The position numbers and the translations under genes were made by a program. A DNA stretch of 64,000 nt from Pleurodeles waltl (lineage: Eukaryota; Chordata; Amphibia; Caudata; Salamandridae): the NCBI RefSeq assembly GCF_031143425.1, contig NC_090451.1:347952339-348016338 (forward strand). Direction: 5' to 3'. The notes under the pieces were generated by a model. The model worked only from the letters and a program-made list of their open reading frames with translations. It searched no databases and had not been told where the DNA came from. Shown here in pieces: positions 55,671 to 64,000 of the stretch. Each line of letters starts with the position of its first letter. Position 1 is the first letter of the stretch.

Positions 55671-58338
55671 GTGCTTGTTAGACCTGGCATCCTTGGTGTG
55701 GTCTCCCCTAACATTTTGCCTCTACTTCCCAGGTTGTTGCTGTGAGCTGGACTCTGTTTATGCTGTTTTTGTTACTCTGGGCACTTTACCACTGCTGACT
55801 AGTGCTAAAGTGCAAGTGCTCCATATGTGAAATTGTATGTGTAATTGGCTTTTCCATAATTGTCATAAATGATTTACTAGTAAGTCCCTAATAAAGTGCA
55901 CTAGAGGTGCATAGGGCCTGTAAATCAAATGCTACTAGTGGACCTGCAGCACTGATTTTTCCACCCACATGAGTAGTCCTGTAAACATGGCTCAGACCTG
56001 CCACTCAGTGTCTGTGTGTGCTGTTTTTAAACTGCCAATTCGACCTGGAATGTGTACCCACTTGCCAGGTCCAAGCCTTCCCTGTTCATACATGTAAGGC
56101 ACCCCTAAGGTAGGCCCAGGGTAGCCCTATGGGCAGGGTGCAGTGTACCTTAACGGTGGGACATGTACTGATTTGTTTTACATGTCCTAACAGTGAAATA
56201 TTGCCATATTCGGCTTTCACTGTTGCAAGGCCTATCTCGCTCATAGGTTAACTTGGGGGATGCCTTTAAATATTCTTAAAGTGCAGTTTCCCTTTGGGAG
56301 CCGATAGAAATGTGGAGTTTTGGGTCTCTGAACTCACAATTTAAAAATAGATCTTTTAGTGAAGTTGGTTTATAGATTGTCAGTTTGAAAATGCCACTTT
56401 TAGAAAGTTGCCATTTTCTTGCTCAAACCATTCTGTGACTCTGCCTGTTTGTGAATTCCCTGTCTTGGTCAGACTGACAGTTGTACTGTTGGTGAATCTC
56501 CTCTAGACAGTGACACAAAGGGAGCTGGGGTGCAGGCTGCATATCCTGATGAGCCATCTGGGCTAGAGTGGAGGGAGGAGTGGTCACTTACACCTAAATG
56601 GGCTGTGCCCGCCTCACACAATGCAGTCTCTAACCCCCTGGTGTATGTCTGGGGCCTGGCCTGGGCAATGCAGGATCCTGTAAACAACAGACTTTTCTTT
56701 GAAATTGGGCAACCTTGAAGACAGAAAGGGGTATAAGTATTGGACCCAAAACTCCAGACTTTAGATTTCTTCAAGAATCACTTCTGGAACCAAGAGGATC
56801 CTCTGCCAAGGAGAAAAGATAAAAAGCTGAGGAGAAGTGCTGCCCCTGTCTGCGACTCTGCTTTGTTGGGCTATCCTGTAGTTGCTGCTTCTGCCTGAGG
56901 AAAGGGACAAAGCCTGGGCTTTGTGGTATATTCCTGCTTGAGAAGAATCTCCAATGTCTTGGACTGAGCTTGCCCCCTGTTCTGAAGTCTCGGGCCATCA
57001 AAGACTTCCTCTGCCAGCACCTGGACTCTCTGCTGAGACTCCTGCCTGCCAAGTGGTGCCTAAACTAGTACCTGGGCCCTTGAAAGGATAAGCTGGTGGA
57101 AAATCAAGAAGATCCAGGGAAACCGACTTCAGACGACTCCAGACTGACGCCGCTGCTGAATCCCCTGACGCTGCCTGTGACCGAAGCCGTGGTGCTCGCT
57201 GGAGTGCAACGATCCTGCATGCCCGACGCCGCTGCAGCCTCACTGAAGTCCACGACTCTTTGGAACTCGCCACACCACATTGTGACTGCCGGATACCGAT
57301 TTCACCAGAAGTACGTGGATCGAACACTTTGCATAGATGACGCCTTGCCTCCACTGTTCTACAGCAAGGACCGACGCCTCTTTGTGACACCTACGCTCCT
57401 TCGCTCCGCCGCACTGGAACTGACCCCACCGTGGATCCAGCGATGCCGCAATCCCCGACTCTGTGCACCGGCTTGTTTGCACATTTGCACAAGGTACTGT
57501 ACCTGGGGGTCCGAATGACTCCATCACAATGCTGTGATATCACATAATTGAAGCATTTGTGTTTCTAAGCACTATACTGGTGTTTAATCTTTTCAAAATT
57601 CATAAATTTGCTTGTGTATTTTAGATTTTTGTCATGTTGGTCTTGTTTTGCTTAGATAAATATTGGACATTTTTCTAACCTGGTGTTGAGTCATTTTGTA
57701 GTGTTTTTACTGTATTACTGTGTGTGTTGGTACAAATCCTTTATGATCAATCACTGCCCCTGTGGTGGGACATTCATTGATGGGGGTTTTTACCCACATG
57801 GGTTCCCCAAGGAGGTGATATCTGATAGGGGTACCAACTTTATATCTACACATATGAAGTCTCTAGGGAAGAAGTGTGGGGTAACCTACAAGTTTACCTC
57901 TCCTTACCATTCCCAAGGAAACAGTCTGGTTGAGAGATTCAACCACACCTTGAAGGGCATGATCATGGGCCTGTCAGAGCCCTTGAGGTGAACTGGGACG
58001 TCCTCTTGCAATGCTGGCTTTTAGAAACCAGATAGCATGCTTCATGCATGAGTTGGATTGTTGTCGTTTTGGCCATGTTTTGCTCAGATAAATATTGACT
58101 ATTTTTCTAACCTGGTGTTGAGTCACTTTGTAGTATTTTTATTGTATTACTGTGTGTGTTGGTACAAATACTTTACACATAGTCTCTGGGATAAGCCTTT
58201 CGACTTGTTCCAAGTTACCAAGGGGGTGAGCAGGGGTTAACCAGGTGTGTTTCTCCTTTTTCCTGACTAGAGTGAGGGTCCTTACTTGGACAGGGGGTAA
58301 CCTGACTGCCAACCAAAAACCCCATTTCTAACAGTGCT
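55671..58338 (+). mobile_element. LTR element with internal deletion, 5 bp target duplication
   Basis: 55676-58333, TGTTAGACC to TTTCTAACA, flanked by GTGCT on both sides (55671-55675, 58334-58338). A segment of about 130 bp near the LTR end (57620-57752) recurs at 58055-58175, and between the copies lies a piece of integrase. Interpretation: 5' LTR, a scrap of the internal region and the end of the 3' LTR, left by a large deletion. A reconstructed single LTR would be near 2.2 kb, like the others in the window. Confidence 0.75.
57770..57990 (+). pseudogene. Ty3/gypsy-type integrase fragment
   Basis: A 70-codon piece of the catalytic core: SDRGTNF with the second catalytic Asp, SPYHSQGN and LVERFN with the Glu. 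The first Asp, zinc-binding region and the rest of pol are missing, and the frame ends in a stop at about 57989. It sits between two partial LTR copies, so it is a deletion remnant, not an active gene. Confidence 0.8.
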
Positions 58339-59231
58339 GCAGTATTGTTCCTGGCTCATAATTGAGCCGGCGGCAATGCTGCTTCACACAGGGTGAACCA
58401 GAACCTTTGAAATGCGCACTGTCTGCACAGGGGTGCTTGCCAGAGGGAGCCCCTGTGGCCTCCCTGCACTTGTTCTCTGTCAGCCCTTTTTATGACGGTC
58501 ATACCGTAATGAAAGGACTGGCGGAGAACAAGGTTGTAATCAGTAGGGCAGTGCTGACTTCAGTGCTGCCCTGGCTGATCACAGCTAAGACCGCCATAAT
58601 CCTGTCGGGACCAGAGAGACAGCAGTCCCCTGGAGGTCGGGCCTCCAATGTCGTAATGTGGCAGTCGGACTGCCACAACTGCGGCAGTCCTACCACCACT
58701 GCGAGTCTGGCAGTCTTGAGACCACCAGACTCGTAATCAGGCCCACAGGCTTTGTTCGTTTGCAAATTAAAAAAATTACTCCATCTGGTTCAAAAAAATC
58801 TATGTAACACTTCTAATGCGCTAACATCTGAAACTCTTCTGAAAGAAATTAAAAATAATAATGCTCCTAACTTCCAAGTTAATACTATCACCTCCAACTA
58901 TCTATTGCTTGGGCAATTCGCAAATAATTGTAACATCAAATCCACATTCTATAATGTTTGATTTTTGCCTTAGGTGGTCTCTTCGACCAAATCCCTTGCA
59001 TCAGTATGCATATCAATCGACTCCTACCTACTGCCAATCCCTGTTGTAAAGAATGACCTTCTGCACTACTGACCTGTAACAATTCACTGGCCTGTAAGGC
59101 ATCCGTTTCTCAAATACTCCCACTAGGAAATTTGCCACCTCTACTTCATCTGCCTCCACGGGATCCAGGTCTGTCTCCATGCACCAACATAACCAACTTT
59201 CCATGCTCCTGTGTATCTTACTGGTGCCCAT

Positions 59232-60033
59232 GACTCATTAAGTAAGCTTGCAATCGTTCCTGAAAGTCCTGAGAATCCACCTTAACACCTGATATCCTTT
59301 ATACAAGAAGGTTGAGTAGACCTGATTCCACTAAAGGATGTTCCTTGTGATCTACATCTAATAACAGGTCTTTGCATGACATTATTAAATATGGTATTTC
59401 TACCGTCATATCCATTACTGTTGGAAACTATGCCTGTGTTTTCCAGAAAGGTGTGACAAGTACCAACTGACATATCTGTTTGCTCACTGGTACTAATATT
59501 CTCTGAATCACAGAGACTGGGGGAAAAGCATACCGGCTCATCTCCTTTTAACTCTGCGTAATTACATCCACTACTCTTGCCCCTGGATCCAGTATCCAAA
59601 AGATATAACTTGGTAACTGAAAAGTCAGTCTCAGAATTCTCAGAACATTTTAGTCTCAGAATTCTCTGAAAAATATCCTCCCTTAACCTCCCGCTGCTGT
59701 AATGTCATATTTCATGATGTTCAGTCCACTATCACATTGTGAATCCCGGGTAAATACTCTGCTTTCAATGAAATTTTGTGTTCCAAACATCTTTCCCACA
59801 TCTCTTTTGCCAACTCTTATAATCTCTTGGACCTGCTTCTTCCCAACTTGTTTATATATGTTACCCTCATCATGTTGTCCATTTTTAAGAAAACTGAATT
59901 TCCCTTCAATTTTGTTATAAAATGTTTGAGAGCAAACATACCTGCTTGCATCGCCAGATAATTTTTATGCTCCTCTTTTTCTAACATAGTCCAAACTCCA
60001 CCTGTCTCCTGGCCCAAGCATGTGGCTCCCTAT
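59232..60033 (-). pseudogene. DIRS RNase H C-terminal part and connector to recombinase
   Basis: RNase H would degrade the RNA strand. Minus-strand frame 60017-59817: GQETGGVWTMLEKEEHKNYL, AMQAGMFALKHFITKLKG, FLKMDNMMRVTYINKLGGS-like end, matching DIRS RNase H (Glu of the LEMQA-like motif, Asp of KMDN). The frame 59599-59282 (DTGSRGKSSGCNYAELKGDE) is the connector. In-frame stops and shifts separate them. The first RNase H residues (SDASNLGW) lie at about 62468-62500, beyond the inserted LTR. Confidence 0.75.
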
Positions 60034-62472
60034 TGTGAGAAGAGGCCTGTTTTGACATGGTTAGCCCCCCACTTTTGCCTTGTAGTTGATGTGGTTTCAA
60101 AGTTGTTAGTGCCCGGGGCAACTCCTAATCAGGTTCCCTGGGCCAGATCTCTTTCCCAAAGCTCTGGTGATGCATTGGCACAATTGGCAACACCTTTAGC
60201 TGCCACTATAAACTCCTAGTAAATGGTACGTAGGTACCCAGGGCATGGGGTAGTAAGGGTAGACCCCTGAGGGCAGCAGCACAGATTGTGCGACCCTCAG
60301 GCACCATGCATCCAAGTGCACCTAGCACTGCCATTGCAGGCTTAGTGTCCTGTTGCAATCCGAAAATGCACAATTGACATGGCACACAGCCTTTGTGACA
60401 TGTCCACTATACACTGCATGCAATTCAGGTAAGCCACCCCTCTGGTAGGCCTTCCAGCCCTAAGGCCGGGTGCACTATAATGGATGTGTGGGCATAGATG
60501 CATGAGCAATATGCCCCTACTGTGTCCTTGCCGAACCGGGGACATAGTTAGTGAACAGGGCAACCATTTTAAATGCATGTGCAAGACACTGGTCAGTACG
60601 AGTTTTATAGCTACATTATGGCCACTCTGAACACTGGTTGTTTGGTATCAAACAACTCAGAACAATAAATCCAAACCTGATAACACTATTGGATTTATTG
60701 CAAAATGTGTCCCCTGCAAAAGCTAACTAACTTGGCATGGTTGCTAGATGGTCATCACCTACCACCAGACAAGATTCTGGAACCCTGGGGTGAGAGCCCT
60801 TGCTCTCTGGGTTCCTAAAACAAAGCCCTTCCTGGGCAGAGGTCTTACACCTCCTCCCCATGAAAGTGCACTGCCATTCAAGCGAGATTCAAAGAGCCTC
60901 TGTTACAAACCCCCATTTTTGGCAGGAGTAACGGCGTGAAAATGCAAAAAAGGACAGTAGGAGTAGCCACCCTCAGTTTGCACCACTGCCAAGGTGTTGC
61001 ATGCAAGGTGACCTCTCCGATTCATTTTCCTACATCTTGCATGGTAGCAAATAGCCAAGCAGGTATAGAGAAGTGACCTCTGCCCACAAGATGTGGTCAC
61101 ATTGTCATTGTAGACACCCTCAGGTAGCTGACCCGTTGGTCACTACTAGGTACTCCCCTAAACACCCACTAAATACAGTCTTTAGTGGGCACCCCTAGAC
61201 CTGCAGATCACATTCAAAGGACACAAAAAGGCCAGCAACAAAGAAGACCCAAGGCTCGATTTCTGCAATCTTGCTGCACAAAGGAAAATGTGCCAACCCC
61301 GGCCTGTTGCACCCAGGACTTGACAATCACCACTGAGGGGTTGCATGGACATTGAACTGACTCTTCAAAACCCAAGAGGGCTTCCACCCCTCTGAAAATT
61401 GCCAAAGATCTCCCTCCAGAGTGAAGACATCACTCCCTACAACAAAGACGTAAAAGGCCAGTGAAGTCCAGTTAACTGATCAGCTGCTGACCAAGGAACC
61501 GGACCCAGCAGCCAAACTAAATTCCACCCAAAAGACTCTGAGGACACCACCAGTGGCTGAACCGTGCAATAGCCCAAGGTACTAGACCACCAACGTCGGA
61601 CACCCAGAAGAAAAGTCTACTCCAGACTCCCAAAGGACCAAAGGCAAGCCCCAGTTGAGGGACTTCAGGACACATAAGAACCACCCCCCAGAGTGGCCCT
61701 GCTGACCTGCAATCCACCCTCAAAGTGACCTGCCTTCTGCTTCCAAGGGCCTTTACACACAGCTCTTGGCTCACCTATCTGCTCTGCACCCTGCCTCCCT
61801 GCACCAGAGAACCAGCTGTGCTGTAATGGTCTACCACCACTTGCAACTTCTACACTCCAAGGGGACTCACCGGGCTTACTTTGAAGTCTGCCTGTGCATT
61901 GCTTTTCCAAGTGGTCCCTCGCAATGAGCCTTGCACCCGCTCTAAGAACTTTTCAGCAGCTGCTCCCGCTTCAACCGGAGCCGCCCGAATTTCCCTGCCT
62001 GGTCCACAGGACATCTTGATGCCCTAAAACTATAAACAAAAGGAGACATTGGTAAATCCATTGCCTTAATTTATATGCATTTTTAAATTTTTCTCCCATT
62101 GATTCCTATTGTGGTAATTACACACAAAAAGACTATTTTTGCTAAACTTTAAAAAATCATAACTTAAAAAGTACTTACCCCATTTTGATGATCTTGGTCT
62201 TAAAAATGTTATACAAATCTGAAGTATATTTTTTTAAATTGGTCTTGAGTTATTCTTTTGAGTGTGTGTCCACATTTATTGATACTGTGAGTGCAACAAA
62301 TGCTTAGCACTTCTCCAAGATTGGCCTAACTGCTGGACCAAGCTACCATAACAATTCAAACATTAGATGGTCTAGTTTTTACCTCTGTAAACCAAAGTGG
62401 GTTTGCTTGGACCCTCTGCACAGTGCACATAATTTGTGTACACTATATAGGGAGCCAGCCTCCTACATCCAT
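60029..62472 (-). mobile_element. Long LTR inserted in the DIRS RNase H domain
   Basis: 60034-62467 (2434 bp), TGTGAGAAGAGGCC to CAGCCTCCTACA, with flanks CCTAT and TCCAT. Neither matches the other fully, but the uninterrupted DIRS codons imply CCCAT as the original target, with one later change on each side. No coding sequence. The strand is assigned only tentatively. Confidence 0.7.
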
Positions 62473-62499
62473 CCTAAATTGCTTGCATCCGACTCCATA

Positions 62500-63368
62500 C
62501 TAAAATCTGGTTTCGTACCAAAAGTAGCCAGTCCATTTCAGGCTTCCCCTTTTCCCTTCCACCATATTAACTCCTCTCTCGCATCTTTGCTTAGAGACAC
62601 CATGTCCCCGTACCACAAACCTCTCACCAAACCTAAAGTTTTTAAACGCAGAAGGGCCCTATAATGTAATGGACCTGGAAAAACAGCTTGTATTGAAGAT
62701 GACAGTTGGAGAATCACTCGAGCTAATTCTCTCAACTTCAGCTCCTCCTTCCTTGACAATAGCTTCACTTCCTGTCTTATCTTTTTCACTTTCTTCTCTG
62801 GAAACTGTAATTGGCTTACCACCGTGTCCACCGCAAATCCTAGGAACTCAATGTTTTGTCTTGGAATCAGTATAGGCTTGTCTGAATTTAACACAACTCC
62901 CATTCCTTGTAGTAAACATTTCACTAAATTCAACTGTTCCTTCATCTATCCTGTGTTTTGATTCATTATCAAAATATCATTTAGGTAAACAATCATCTCT
63001 ACTCTCCTTTCTCTCAGGAAACCTACAACTGGCCTCAGCACCTTTGTAAAACACCAAGGTGCTGCAGAGAGTCTGAATGTAGACATTGTAATTGGTACAG
63101 CTGTCCCTTACATCTGAACTGCAAGTAAACTTGGATCTCCTGTGCTATCGTAATTGTGGAAAAAGCCAACCTTGAAATCAATTTTCACCATCCAATACAT
63201 ATCTTGAAGCATATCTCCTAGTAAATGAATACCTTCAATTTTGAAATGTTGATACATTATGAGTTGATTCAAATTCCTCAGATTTATCACTGGCCTCCAC
63301 CCTTTATCTTTCTTCTCCACCAGAAGCAATGCACTTACAATGCACTTCTCCTCCTCTCTTATCTTCAC
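62500..63368 (-). pseudogene. DIRS reverse transcriptase
   Basis: Minus strand, from 63368: LLLVEKKDKGWRPVINLRNL (fingers), MYQHFKIEGIHLLGDMLQDM and MVKIDFKVGFF, where the usual Asp-Ala-Tyr after KID.K is changed. Frame shift, then AVPITMSTFRLSAAPWCFTK and IVYLNDILIM at about 62976-62987, where the catalytic YxDD is YLND, so one metal-binding Asp is lost. A stop follows, then IEFLGFAVDT, KLRELARVILQLSSSIQAVF and PGPLHYRALLRLK, typical of the DIRS RT-RNase H junction. Dead by active-site loss, stop and frameshifts. Confidence 0.85.
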
Positions 63369-63499
63369 TATAGCATTATTTCTATCTTTTGTACAATCAG
63401 TTCTAGATATATTTGAAATACCAATTCATTTGGCTCTTTCAATTGGTATGGTTCTGTGTCGAACTCCATTTGATAACTTTCTACTGACTGTAATACCCA

Positions 63500-64000
63500 A
63501 GTATCTTTGTTCTCCGAAAAACTTCAACATTCCTCCAATCTTGTTAGGATAGAACCAGAAGCAGTCCTTATATTCATCTTGACCTTGACTGGGATTTCGT
63601 CTTTTTCCTTTATTAGAGCACCATCGTACTCATCTACCCCTCTGGGGATAAATCTGGAACCTTCCTTTGTACCCTCTGTAACAAACATACCCCTGGCATC
63701 CTGTAGTCTGGTATTTGGCCATATTGTTTGTCTGGCCAGAAGGGTGCCCTCTCCTATTCCCTGTAAACTCTCTGCACATAGAATACTGCTCCTTATCCAA
63801 ACTTGTGAAAGTTGGTACATATTTCGTTAATGACTTCACCATCCCATCTCTGAGAAGCAATCACTTTGCCTCATCACTTGACTCCTTCCTGGCAAAGGCA
63901 CTTAACTTTGGACTTATGCACATAGGCACGGTCCTGGGTCTTTCTGCCAATAGCCCTGCATTAGCATGGCCCAATAAGCAACTGGCACACTGACAATATC
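63500..64000 (-). pseudogene. DIRS gag-like region, partial
   Basis: Minus-strand frame with CASCLLGHANAGLLAERP, KLSAFARKESSDEAK, then a stop, LLLRDGMVKSLTKYVPTF and GQTNNMAKYQTTGCQGYVCY. It lies directly upstream of the reverse transcriptase where DIRS elements carry gag. Assignment rests mainly on position; the sequence continues out of the window. Confidence 0.5.

Larger units (their letters stand above)
55507..58747. mobile_element. Harbinger-type MITE inserted in DIRS, itself interrupted by an LTR element
   Basis: MITE parts 55510-55675 and 58334-58744. Ends GGGGGTCACTACAGA (left) and, reversed, GGGCCTGATTACGA (right), flanked by ATA (55507-55509) and ACA (58745-58747), a 3 bp duplication with one change. 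Taking out the MITE and one flank restores the DIRS reading frame, which confirms the boundaries. It contains hairpins, for instance an 18 of 19 pair stem around 55610-55665. Confidence 0.75.
55153..59231 (-). pseudogene. DIRS tyrosine recombinase, split by insertion at 55510-58744
   Basis: Would insert the circular DNA copy of the element. N-terminal part (59231-58748): MESWLCWCMETDLDPVEADE, then LTWKLGALLFLISFRRVSDV with the first catalytic Arg, and FFEPDGVIFLICKRTK. After the inserted elements the frame resumes at 55506 with SGSISYPRFDSSRKLGVV, then TIARWVEPVMKEAGVGLSKF. The His-x-x-Arg box should follow but reads FTARSVSPAM (55260-55289), so both catalytic residues are changed. After a frame shift comes EDIVKGADWSNAEMFRRYYF, with the expected Tyr region. 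Stops occur in the N-terminal part (near 58960) and after LLI. Certainly inactive. Confidence 0.8.
54624..64000 (-). mobile_element. DIRS-type retrotransposon, decayed, interrupted by nested elements
   Basis: Minus-strand order from right to left: gag-like part, reverse transcriptase, RNase H, connector and tyrosine recombinase. Interrupted at 55510-58744 by a Harbinger MITE and at 60034-62467 by a long LTR; the protein frame can be followed across both. DIRS elements integrate by tyrosine recombinase and make no target duplication. The 5' end is outside the window; the other end is somewhere in 54624-55150, where I could not recognise the terminal repeat. Confidence 0.85.

Overview
The window looks like intergenic DNA from a salamander, most likely a newt (family Salamandridae). 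The strongest pointer is a short tandem array at about 35.5-36.4 kb whose 310-322 bp units carry a hammerhead ribozyme with the two-base-pair stem III and the ATTTGCAT octamer known from newt Satellite 2. The rest agrees: very long solo LTRs (1.7-2.4 kb), DIRS, Penelope, CR1/L2-like LINE, hAT and PIF/Harbinger elements nested in each other. I found no host protein-coding gene, rRNA or tRNA that I can support; nearly all readable coding sequence belongs to mobile elements, mostly broken.

Layout. 1-7463: right part of a three-gene Harbinger element (Harb-1): tail of Myb-like gene C (+), DDE transposase (-), Myb-like gene B (+, two introns), minisatellites and the right end; it appears inserted about 220 bp into a long LTR whose remainder fills 7464-10063. 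10064-13198: no gene, small repeats. 13199-14081, 16654-17282, 18212-18705 and perhaps 19430-19900: GC-rich or hairpin-rich MITEs, with a LINE fragment (14313-14620) and an LTR (14621-16341) between the first two. 21187-24720: a nearly full-length but broken CR1/L2-like LINE (-). 25847-28107 and 32038-34349: two solo LTRs. 30338-31420: a 544 bp tandem duplication. 35455-36370: the Satellite 2 trimer flanked by 16 bp direct repeats, followed at 37345-38215 by a Penelope-like element relic. 39176-47418: a second Harbinger element (Harb-2), inverted relative to Harb-1, with all three genes broken, then a Penelope scrap. 48862-49429: hAT MITE. 50844-51690: hairpin-rich MITE. 52289-54619: a fold-back element with about 535 bp inverted arms. 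54624-64000: a decayed DIRS element (-) interrupted by a Harbinger MITE (itself interrupted by an LTR element with a Ty3/gypsy-type integrase scrap) and, separately, by another long LTR.

How the parts work together. In each Harbinger copy the transposase lies between two Myb/trihelix-type genes on the opposite strand. In described Harbinger systems a Myb-like partner helps bring the transposase to the nucleus and the transposon ends; here there are two such partners, which is worth following. The MITEs share Harbinger-like ends and 3 bp target duplications and were presumably moved by transposases of this group. The Satellite 2 insertion fits a retrozyme-like unit. The DIRS reading frame lets several insertions be placed in relative time order.
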